From: Lingula anatina
Taxonomy: Eukaryota > Brachiopoda > Lingulata > Lingulida > Lingulidae
Direction: 5' to 3'
Length of the DNA stretch: 42,689 nucleotides
NCBI RefSeq assembly: GCF_001039355.2
Contig: NW_019773914.1
Location: 49,407 to 92,095, forward strand
The notes under the pieces were generated by a model. It was not told where the DNA came from, did no database searches, and saw only the letters and a program-made list of their open reading frames with translations. The translations under genes were made by a program, and so were the position numbers. Of this stretch, positions 1-8,794 are shown piece after piece. The stretch's first letter is position 1, and each line of letters begins with the position of its first letter.

Positions 1-135
1 CATGGCATGTACCACCAGACATCATGGCAAGTACCACCAGACATCATAACATGTACCACCAGACATCATATGTACCACCAGACATCATGGCAAGTACCAC
101 CAGACATCATAACATGTACCACCAGACATCAGGTT
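1..135. repeat. 22-bp tandem repeat at window edge
   Basis: About six units of roughly 22 bp share the core TACCACCAGACATCA and alternate between two variants (…TGGCAAG and …TAACATG). The array is cut by the window edge. An open frame through it is a by-product of the repeat and has no protein similarity I recognise. Confidence 0.85.
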
Positions 136-1071
136 TCACAGGTACAGGGTGAAGATATATATCACATGTACATATATAGCTGTCTTCACATAATTCTTAT
201 GTTTCAACTGTTTTCATGCCACAGGCATAGTATTATAACACAAAAAACATAGCACCTTATCTATCTTACAATCTCATATAAGCACATATAAAAGTTAAGC
301 TCATAGGCCTGAAAAAAATCACTGCCGCTGTGAAACCATTTTATCTTTTCAAATCTCCTATTAATGCCAAGACTCTCAATTAATACAGTCTGCAGTAAAC
401 ACAGTTTTCATCTGCAGTGTATATGTACTACACTGTGCCAAATGCACTATTGTCATCCGCAGAGTATATATACTGCTGGCCTGTGACATATATACTGCAC
501 ATGTACATCAGCATGCTATTAAAGGTAATGCGATGACAGATGCACCAGTACATCTTCAAAACTCATTGTTTTATTGCCCCCCCCCCCCCCCCCCCCATTG
601 CACTGTTTATACATAGTTTTCAAGCACCTGCAAAGACATAGCTGGCAGCACATGACAAGCCTTACTTTTTCCACTGCATCCACAGCCACCCCCCAAAACA
701 ATATAATATTCAATCTAACATAACTTTTATTTACACACAATTAAAAGGGGGTGGGGGTCAATAAGTAAAAGCCTCCTATTAGGATTCCAATCTATGCATA
801 TGCACACATCTGTAATGAATATTTGTTTTTGCAAGAAAGTATAAATCAAAATATATGAGTATACACTTCAATATGTTTTATAACAGCTTAGAAGTTGGTT
901 CAAATACAGTTAGTCCATGTAACAATCACCATGGCAGACCAATATGTTCATTATATTCATCATGTCACAGATTTGGCAGGTACTAAAGCACAGACTGGAT
1001 GATCTATTTTCACATGGTGGACAAACAGTTGAAAGAACCAAAGTGCATGCACCTCACCATGCATAAACTAC
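136..1071. other. Non-coding stretch, 3' side of SH3BGR-like gene
   Basis: I see no convincing exon here. The stretch holds a run of 20 C (577-596) and AT-rich sequence. The last SH3BGR-like exon and its poly(A) site should lie here or beyond the window. Minus-strand AATAAA motifs occur near 569-574 and 728, but no acceptor plus stop could be fixed, so no terminal exon is called. Confidence 0.5.
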
Positions 1072-1107
1072 CTTTTTATCATCTGTCTCACTTTCACTCT
1101 CCTCCTC
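1072..1107 (-). CDS. SH3BGR: SH3BGR-like exon 7 (short acidic exon)
   Basis: Twelve codons (EEESESETDDKK), phase 0/0, with CTTTAG acceptor and GTAGTT donor. Short but consistent with the preceding tail exons. The next exon was not found. Confidence 0.6.
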
Positions 1108-4100
1108 CTAAAGAATGAAATAATTATTTGATATTTGACAATAGTCTATTTCAAACACCACCAGGCACACATATCAACAATATCTTAACTAAACTTCATA
1201 GCTGAGAGCACTGTATATTTCTAATTGTTTCACTAAACAACTGGCCCCTGTTTCACAAAAATTCTAGGTATGTTTTGGCTAAAATATTTGTTTACAATGT
1301 TACAAATACCATGCGGGACTTAGCGGTGTTTCACATAGAGTCTAAAAGGCCGCTCACCATATTGTGTTATAATATCTTTGAAGGTTACTGAAACTTATTG
1401 AATTTCTTAATAAAAATTAAAATGCAACATTGCTATGTTTGTCCGCATTTTTTTACTACTAGATGTCCAATGGCACTTTTCAATTTTTCTAATGTTTTAC
1501 CTTTACTTTGAAGCTGGAATTTAAGACTCTTTGTGCAACACTTAGAGATGGCTATATTGATAAGTCACTAAGCTTAATGTAGTCAACTTCAGTTTTTTAT
1601 ATTCTTTGTGAAACTGGGACTTGAGCATAAAATATGAAAAATTTCTTCTGTTAATAATTGAAAGAAAACTGAAATACTAGTGTGTTATAGATCTACAGTA
1701 ATACATAATCTTTACTGGAAAATATGTAAATAAAACTTTTTAGAACCCTGAAAATAAAATTTCATAAAGCTGAGAAGCATAAGTTAGGTCTGGGGTCAAA
1801 TCAAGACAGCATGCCCATGCATACCACCTTGCTGGCCTCATCCTTCTCCTCTTTGTCCTTCTCTTCTTCTTTGTCATCAGATTCTTCAGCTTCTACTCCT
1901 GCCACCTCAGTATTTTCACTCTCACCCTCCTCCTCCTGTCCAGTTTTACTTTCATCTTCACTGGCCTCAGCATCATCCCTGTCCTATATGAAGGCCAATG
2001 TTAGAAAGCATGAGCAGGGTATTGAAGCAAGGGGAGTGAAGTGAGCCAACAGTTAGCTGTGGGTGAAATAATTAAAACCTACAAGTGACAGCCTACCATG
2101 TGCATAAAATAAGTAAACTTGGTGTGCTATAATATATTATATTTGACTGTTATTTATTACCAGATGGCAGACCACAATCAAGAACAGCAGTACACAGCTG
2201 GTCATTACACTGGTCATCAAGAACAGCAGTACACAGCTGGTAATTACACTGGGCATCAAGAACAGCAGTACACAGCCGGTAATTACACTGGGCATCAAGA
2301 ACAACAGTACACAGCCGGTAATTACACTGGGCATCAAGAACAGCAGTACACAGCCGGTAATTACACTGGGCATCAAGAACAGCAGTACACAGCCGGTAAT
2401 TACACTGGGCATCAAGAACAGCAGTACACAGCCGGTAATTACACTGGGCATCAAGAACAGCAGTACACAGCTGGTAATTACACTGGGCATCAAGAACAGC
2501 AGTACACAGCTGGTAATTACACTGGGCATCAAGAACAGCAGTACACAGCTGGTAATTACACTGGGCATCAAGAACAGCAGTACACAGCTGGTAATTACAC
2601 TGGGCATCAAGAACAGCAGTACACAGCTGGTAATTACACTGGGCATCAAGAACAGCAGTACACAGCTGGTAATTACACTGGGCATCAAGAACAGCAGTAC
2701 ACAGCTGGTAATTACACTGGGCATCAAGAACAGCAGTACACAGCTGGTAATTACACTGGGCATCAAGAACAGCAGTACACAGCTGGTAATTACACTGGGC
2801 ATCAAGAACAGCAGTACACAGCTGGTAATTACACTGGGCATCAAGAACAGCAGTACACAGCTGGTAATTACACTGGGCATCAAGAACAGCAGTACACAGC
2901 TGGTAATTACACTGGGCATCAAGAACAGCAGTACACAGCTGGTAATTACACTGGGCATCAAGAACAGCAGTACACAGCTGGTAATTACACTGGGCATCAA
3001 GAACAGCAGTACACAGCTGGTAATTACACTGGGCATCAAGAACAGCAGTACACAGCTGGTAATTACACTGGGCATCAAGAACAGCAGTACACAGCTGGTA
3101 ATTACACTGGGCATCAAGAACAGCAGTACACAGCTGGTAATTACACTGGGCATCAAGAACAGCAGTACACAGCTGGTAATTACACTGGGCATCAAGAACA
3201 GCAGTACACAGCTGGTAATTACACTGGGCATCAAGAACAGCAGTACACAGCTGGTAATTACACTGGGCATCAAGAACAGCAGTACACAGCTGGTAATTAC
3301 ACTGGGCATCAAGAACAGCAGTACACAGCTGGTAATTACACTGGGCATCAAGAACAGCAGTACACAGCTGGTAATTACACTGGGCATCAAGAACAGCAGT
3401 ACACAGCTGGTAATTACACTGGGCATCATGAACAGCAGTACACAGCCGGGTATTACACTAGGCATCAAAAACAAAACAAAGGGAATTTTAGCACGGCTTT
3501 AAGCTTGAATTCAATCCTAGATGCAAGTGACTGTTAGAAATAAAGTCCAGATGTTAATAAAACATCCTAGTAAAACAAGAACAATTTAAGATCTGTTTCT
3601 TTATACCAGGAAATGTTTCTATGAAGAACAGTATAATGTAACATAATACAGCAATGATCACCAAGTACCTGAAACATGCATTCAATACAAGTGAACTATA
3701 ATAAAAGCTGGGAATTGTCTGCTAAAAAAAAAACATTGTTGAAATAAATGGTCATGCTGCTTTTACCTCCTTTTCTTTCTTTTCTTCATCACTCTCCTCT
3801 TCCTGTTTTTCTTCTCTTTCATCTTCTTTGTCCTGATTAAAAACACCCATATTGTAAAGCTATTTAATAATTCAAACTAAATCCCATCAAGAATGCTGCA
3901 ATTGCAACTATAAGTAAGCACTTCAAGCATGGGTAGCATCTCGAGTTCATGTGACATTTACATTATAAACAAATATAATTTCTCAATTGGGCAATAAATA
4001 TGTTCTGTAAGCTTTATTAAAGCTGTTGCAGAAAGTCCACCTGCTAAAATCAAGGATTTAAGTAAAGCCAGTTTATGAGATAAAACCTATGCATTCAGGT

Positions 4101-6210
4101 CCATGAGATAAAACAAGGTGCTACTAGTCCATTGAGATAAAACCTTTTAGGTATTCAGGTCCATGAGATAAAACAAGGTGCTACTAGTCCATTGAGATAA
4201 AACCTTTTAGGTATTCAGGTCCATGAGATAAAACAAGGTGCTACTAGTCTACCAGTTCATTTTGGAGATAAAATCCAAAACTAAGTATTTCTTGTCATGC
4301 GGATAAAACATAAGATATTGGTTCATTCATGTCAAGCTGCTGAAATCTAAGGCTGCATTCACAACACTAGCTAGGACAGGGGTCAGCAATTAAGCCTAGG
4401 CTTCACTTTGATCAGTGCGCAATTTGGATTGTTGAATTAATCATTTCACAGACAGAGGGTATTCCACATACTTAGGCTGCCTTCACAACACTAGCTAGTA
4501 CAGGGGTCAGCAATTAAGCTTAGGCTTCACTTTGATCAGTGCGCAATTTGGATTGTTGAATTAATCATTTCACAGAGGGTATTCCACATACTTAGGCTGC
4601 GTTCACATACAAAATCTATTTTCTAAAATCTGAAAATCTATTTGCGGTATCTTGTGATCACAAGATACCGCAAATAGATTTTTAGAAAATAGATTTCTCA
4701 TGTGAACGGTCCTTAAAAGAGGATCAAATCGTAATGATGACTATATCTATTCTTTCACTATCCACTGGCATACTACACTAGTATTGTTCATACTGAAATA
4801 GGGTCAAATCGAAATGATGACTATATATGTTCTTTCACTATCCAGTGGCATACTACGGTAGTTTATGGCCTCTGCTGACTCCAAGATAATGTTGAATTTT
4901 TTGGACAAAATGTTTCTGAAAATTTACTTATGTAATTTAATTCAAATAACTCAATCATTTTCAGTTCAGTATCCAAATGCAACATTTGCTAGCATAAGAA
5001 TTGACCTAAACAAATAAATGTGAAAAAAAAAATCAAATGGCAAAGCACATGCTATTCATTCTATTACAAAGTGGGTATAATCATATCAAATAGAAGCAGA
5101 TGGCAACAGATGCAAGGCAACAAGTTACCGAATCCTGCTCTTTTTCCTTGTCTGTCTTCTCCTCCTCTTCTACATCTCCATTTTTCTACACAATAGTAGT
5201 CAATGACATTGCAATATATCTATATAATAAAGCTAATAAATGTACAGGCACATGACTTTGCAATATATATATAAATTGTACAAAAAGGTGCACTATATCA
5301 GATGTGTCATGTGACACCAATACCGTTACAGAATATCACAGAATCCTGCTTTACAAATGACAAGTGTCATGTGATACCAATACTCTTACAGATCATCACA
5401 GAATCCTGTTCTTAAAATAACAACTTTCAAATGATACCAATACTGTAACATTTGGAACAAATAAGACAAAATCATTATTCTAAATTAAGTTGTCTCCATT
5501 TGAAGAAAAAATACATTTTAATTAAAATTAAAATTCTTCTTAACCTTAAGTACTGTGTTAACACCCTCCCAATGTTGGAAGCAGCAGACTTAGTCAAGCA
5601 CTTACATTTGTTATCACCTCTTCTGACTTCTTATCTTTTTTGGGAGATTGCAATTGAAAGAATTCATAGATTTGTTCATTTTCTGTTGCATCCAGGAAGG
5701 CATCATAATCCTGTGTGAAGATAGATGTATTATAAGAAAAACAATTTCACATATGGAAAATAAAACAAACTAGATAGTGTAGACGATCAGCTGTCAAACA
5801 TCCCTACATTTTGCCAAATCTATCTTAATTTACTCATGCCAGGATTTTTACCTTAATGTACTGATGTTATGAACCACGCCCCATGTATATCTTTCTTTAA
5901 TGTACTCATACAACCAGTTTTATGTAAGTCCTTCTAAAACTATCAAATATGTAAATTCAATGAGATTAAAGAAACAGGTCTAGATGAAAAAGAGAAATTA
6001 CCCCCAAATACTTGTCATCATTAAAGAGTTGCGGGGCTATGGGGGTCTCTCCCTCCTTCTTGCCCTTGCTGTTATTTCTCATAAACTCTTTTTGTTTTTC
6101 ATTGCGGTGATCTGAGATATCAATTTCTTCAAATTCTATCTTCAAACTTTCCAGGAGATCCTTGATCTTGGACTGCTTCTTTTTAATCTGTAATTATCAA
6201 CAAAACAAGC

Positions 6211-6244
<34 letters not shown>

Positions 6245-6709
6245 GATAATAATAATAATAATAATAAGACTTACCAAAACATGCAAAGAGAAAGCACTTT
6301 TATGCGTAATAGTATGTATCCCTGTCATTTAATATTGATTCAAATAAAGAGGGCCTGTCTTACTCCTGTTGTGAGCCTAAATGGCAAGCTAAGATTAAAC
6401 TGTGGTTACATGATATCAAGGCAGCATCATACGTACAGTGTACTGCAGTGTTACAGATGACAGGGTAAGATTAAATCCTACATATGACAAGGCCTTATGT
6501 CAGTAGTAAGATATACCAGACTTGCTTATACGGTAAAATGCAAAAGGCTCCGATGGTATTTACAATGGGGTCATCCTCAACCTCCTACAAACATTATTTC
6601 CACTAACTTAACTTGTGTGGGTGTGTCAACAGAATGTAAACAAATATTTTGACAGGCGACCTACCTCAGTGCTTCCTGAGAGAGAAGACATATAAAGCTT
6701 GATAACCAT
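1072..6709 (-). CDS. SH3BGR: SH3BGR-like protein (SH3 domain-binding glutamic acid-rich protein), 3' end not resolved
   Basis: Seven exons splice in phase 0 throughout: 6709-6665, 6187-6002, 5710-5606, 5185-5129, 3832-3767, 1983-1825 and 1107-1072. They give about 218 residues before an unresolved last exon. Residues 1-100 form the SH3BGR/thioredoxin-like fold: start MVIKLYMSSLSGSTE, then a KKKQ helix, FEEIDIS, PQLFND and DYDAFLDATENEQIYEFF, which match the SH3BGRL family in order. The remainder is a Glu/Lys/Asp-rich low-complexity tail like that which names vertebrate SH3BGR; SH3BGRL paralogues lack it. Family knowledge: small thioredoxin-fold adaptor proteins without the redox CxxC, vertebrate SH3BGR being enriched in heart and muscle. 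No CxxC is seen here. The gene diverges from the lebercilin gene to its right. Domain and exon calls are firm; the tail's end is not. Confidence 0.92.
1825..1983 (-). CDS. SH3BGR: SH3BGR-like exon 6 (long acidic tail exon)
   Basis: Fifty-two or 53 codons follow a TATAG acceptor at 1985-1984. Two in-phase donors are possible: GTGGTA after 1828 or GTATGC after 1825. The second is preferred for its +5 G. The product is rich in Glu, Asp, Ser and Lys. Confidence 0.72.
2179..3465. repeat. 39-bp minisatellite, 33 units, in SH3BGR-like intron
   Basis: Thirty-three head-to-tail units of exactly 39 bp run with almost no divergence. A short block near the left end carries GCCGGT where the others have GCTGGT, and the first and last units are the most diverged. 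The unit length is a multiple of three and lacks stops on both strands, so long frames appear: plus strand 2119-3537 repeats HQEQQYTAGNYTG, and minus strand repeats MPSVITSCVLLFL. It lies in the intron between exons 5 and 6 of the minus-strand gene, so the default reading is an intronic minisatellite. Confidence 0.95.
3767..3832 (-). CDS. SH3BGR: SH3BGR-like exon 5 (acidic tail)
   Basis: Twenty-two codons, phase 0/0, between ATCAG and GTAAAA. Composition is almost entirely D/E/K/R/Q/S. Confidence 0.75.
4081..4250. repeat. 60-bp tandem repeat, about 3 units
   Basis: Units starting TATTCAGGTCCATGAGATAA repeat with an exact 60-bp period. Two units are identical. Confidence 0.9.
4351..4594. repeat. 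About 120-bp direct duplication
   Basis: Two copies (4351-4474 and 4475-4594) begin GGCTGC(A/C)TTCACAACACTAG. A third start of the same motif, GGCTGCGTTCACA, opens the adjacent hairpin element at 4595. Confidence 0.9.
4601..4707. mobile_element. Palindromic (foldback/MITE-like) element
   Basis: The ends GTTCACAT/ATGTGAAC are inverted, and the middle is a perfect 48-bp palindrome at 4634-4681 centred on TGATCA. The arms can fold almost end to end. No transposase is present. No clear target-site duplication could be assigned. Confidence 0.7.
4721..4863. repeat. 80-bp tandem duplication
   Basis: Two units of 80 bp begin GG(A/G)TCAAATCGNAATGATGAC, with a few substitutions between them. Confidence 0.85.
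5129..5185 (-). CDS. SH3BGR: SH3BGR-like exon 4 (acidic tail)
   Basis: Nineteen codons, phase 0/0, with TGTAG acceptor and GTAACT donor. The product is Glu/Lys-rich (…DVEEEEKTDKEKEQDS). It is called from splice signals, frame and composition. Confidence 0.75.
5304..5453. repeat. 60-bp tandem repeat, about 2.5 units
   Basis: Units begin GTGTCATGTGA(C/T)ACCAATAC with 60-bp spacing. Each contains GAATCCTG(C/T)T, which also occurs at the end of neighbouring SH3BGR exon 4. This may be a weak case of an exon-edge-derived repeat. Confidence 0.8.
5606..5710 (-). CDS. SH3BGR: SH3BGR-like exon 3 (C-terminal helix of domain)
   Basis: Thirty-five codons lie between a CACAG acceptor and a GTAAG donor. 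DYDAFLDATENEQIYEFFQL matches the family's last helix (GDYDAFFEA…). The exon then moves into the Lys/Glu tail. Confidence 0.94.
6002..6187 (-). CDS. SH3BGR: SH3BGR-like exon 2 (core of thioredoxin-like fold)
   Basis: Sixty-two codons lie between an ACAG acceptor and a GTAATT donor, phase 0 on both sides. It encodes the KKKQ helix, the FEEIDIS strand, a basic loop and APQLFNDDKYLG, matching the proline-containing substrate-site region of SH3BGRL proteins. Confidence 0.94.
6204..6266. repeat. (AAT)n microsatellite
   Basis: A nearly pure AAT/ATA run interrupted once, just upstream of the acceptor of SH3BGR exon 2 (in intron 1). Confidence 0.95.
6665..6709 (-). CDS. SH3BGR: SH3BGR-like exon 1 (start exon)
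   Basis: Fifteen codons run from ATG at 6709 to a GTAG donor after GAG. The peptide MVIKLYMSSLSGSTE is the canonical beta1 start of the SH3BGR family, which fixes the start codon. Confidence 0.93.
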
Positions 6710-6871
6710 CTTCTAATCACAGGAGATAAAATACAACAAATTTCCTTTGGATTAATCCAAACAATTTGTTATTTATGTTCACCACAAATTGCCGATGGAC
6801 GGAGATTTCAGAAGCGCCAGCCTACAGTCTCAAATTTGGGGAATTCCAACATGGGAGTACACACAAATCAA

Positions 6872-6893
6872 TGACGTCAGAAAAATGACGTCA
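6872..6893. promoter_or_regulatory. Twin palindromic CRE sites upstream of SH3BGR-like start
   Basis: Two perfect TGACGTCA octamers (6872-6879 and 6886-6893) lie 14 bp apart, about 163-184 bp upstream of the SH3BGR ATG. They sit in a stretch (about 6780-7320) visibly richer in CpG than its surroundings. TGACGTCA is the consensus site for CREB/ATF bZIP factors. The region lies between two divergent genes, so it may serve either or both. Confidence 0.6.
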
Positions 6894-7696
6894 CCAAAAC
6901 TGCGGCTGTTTGTATCGTTGCTTGGTAGGAAAACAAAACCTGATTATTCACCTTTCTCTTCTTCTCTACACAGTTCAACCACCTCGTTGTTCTAGATGGA
7001 AATTTTATACAATTATACAGGAGATGAGAAACCCGGGGCCCACCTAGCTCAATTAGGTAACGTACGGTACTTTAAACTGAACTTAAAAAACCAATCGCTT
7101 GGGTTTAGTAGTTTACATTTGTCTAATTTCATAGTCTTGCACTCGAGGGTTGCCGATCGGATGATTAGCTGTACATTTTACACAATTAATCGATTTCCTG
7201 TGCTTCCCATAGTGACAAGAAATTCAATAACCATTTCCTAAACACTTAGAGATCAAGAGATCGCTAATTGCGGGTGCAAGAAACACAGTTGTGCACCGGT
7301 GGACAAAATATCACAGCCACTTCTGACAAATAAGGACTTGTATGAGACCGAGATTCAGAAAACAGCTGTAATATATTGATGTTGTTCAAGGTACAGTGTA
7401 TTTACCTGTCATTTGAGGTCTGTCAAGTGTAATATTTGATAGATAAATGAAGTCTGTTCAGTGTTTGCCACAAAGCACACCATGGAGACTGACACGCTGT
7501 GAAGAAAAGAGAGCCATAACAGTAGTCTGAAGGTTCATTGGTCTGACAGTGCAATAGTCTGTAGTAACGCATGAATAAAGTGTATAGGTTACTGGCAGTA
7601 AGTTGAAAACCCTCAGAGACAAACAAAATCTTGGACTAATGAACCTTCGGACCATTGGATTTATATATAGTACTTTTCTCGGTAATCCAATGGTTT

Positions 7697-7925
7697 ATAC
7701 CTTTGGATTACCAAGAAAACAACTACAGTATATGTATAAATATAGTACATTAGTATTATACCTTTGGATTACCAAGAAAACAACTACAGTATATGTATAA
7801 CTATAGTACATTAGTATTATACCTTTGGATTACCAAGAAAACAACTACAGTATATGTATAACTATAGTACATTAGTATTATACCTTTGGATTACCAAGAA
7901 AACAACTACAGTATATGTATAAATG
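7697..7925. repeat. 61-bp tandem repeat, about 4 units
   Basis: Units carrying ACCTTTGGATTACCAAGAAA repeat every 61 bp with almost no divergence. An inverted copy of the GGTAATCCAA motif precedes the array at 7681. Confidence 0.92.
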
Positions 7926-8496
7926 TAGTACATGGAACTGCAACTACATGAAGGTACAACCTCACATGTAATTAAAATCAGCCTAAGGTTAAATCTTTTA
8001 AATTGTCAGAGTTCCAGCTTCTTCATTAAAAAAAAAAAAAATTATACAGGTTCTTGTCTTGTCAGAAACGGGGAGGTAGGAAGGGTTGGATTGAAGTTCA
8101 CTGTACTATAGCCACATATATGTTATCTAGACTGGTCTTTATTAATGTCCCTTCACAGGAACATACACATTGGATAACAAAATGCATGTAAGGTTAAGTT
8201 CAATCAAATTTGTGGCTGAATGTCACAGTCTGATAAACATGTATGGAAGTTTGGACATGTTATATGAGTTGACCTTGAGACCCATGGATATGAAATTGTT
8301 GTGCATGCTGAATGTCCATGTAGCCTGTCAACTGCATGCATCTCTTAAATGGCACCACTTACTCTTTTATTCTTCCTTTCAGAGCACAACAATTAAAGCA
8401 TGGAAAGTAAGCATGATTAGCACACTAAATGTACTGAATGCCATAAGTAACCCAAACTGACACAGTGCTGCATGTGGAATATAAAAATCTGATTTG

Positions 8497-8794
8497 ATGC
8501 CAGCAGCAAAACTAAGCAGTGCAGAAAGAATGTCAGGACGGACACGCACAGTAAGTCCTAGAAGTCCACGGCGTTCACCAAGCCCCAGACGTTCACCTAG
8601 CCCACGTCGTAGGAACAGTCGTTCTCCTACGCCAAGGTCACGTAGTCGTAGCCGAGAGCGTAGATATAGTGCTCATTCCAATAACTCCTATGGACATTAC
8701 AGTGATTCCTTTGAAGATGATGATGGCAAGAGATCCAGAACTCCGCGTGGTAAGAGACGGTACACTCCAAGGGGAAACAAAAGCTACAGAGCTG
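8497..8794 (+). CDS. LCA5L: Lebercilin exon 1 (SR-rich N terminus)
   Basis: It encodes 99 codons plus one base, ending AGA GCT G|GTGTGT. The product has many RS/SP dipeptides (SPRSPRRSPSPRRSPSPRRR) followed by an acidic patch and a basic stretch. The phase-1 end joins exactly to exon 2 (CC CAG AAA). Confidence 0.82.

Larger units (their letters stand above)
6710..8496. other. Intergenic region between divergent SH3BGR-like and lebercilin genes
   Basis: About 1.8 kb separate the two start codons. It contains the CpG-richer CRE-bearing segment, a tandem repeat at 7697-7925 and no protein exon I can recognise. A possible untranslated first exon of the plus-strand gene could end at the donor-like TTAG|GTAACG near 7056. 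That is speculation from one splice motif. Confidence 0.6.

Noticed and set aside
893-1000. Possible terminal SH3BGR exon (short frame to a TAG after a TAG-type acceptor near 985)
   Set aside because: Acceptor is weak and the tail composition does not continue, so it was not called.
2137-3474. Minus-strand 445-codon frame repeating a hydrophobic 13-residue unit
   Set aside because: It is the complement of the 39-bp minisatellite. A stop-free unit divisible by three opens frames on both strands. It has no splice support, although it is on the SH3BGR strand.
4081-5453. CRISPR-like regular repeats
   Set aside because: The units are directly adjacent tandem repeats with no unique spacers, in a eukaryotic intron.
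6789-7241. Two consecutive plus-strand short frames upstream of lebercilin
   Set aside because: No similarity. They lie in the CpG-richer regulatory region, and composition alone can leave such frames open.
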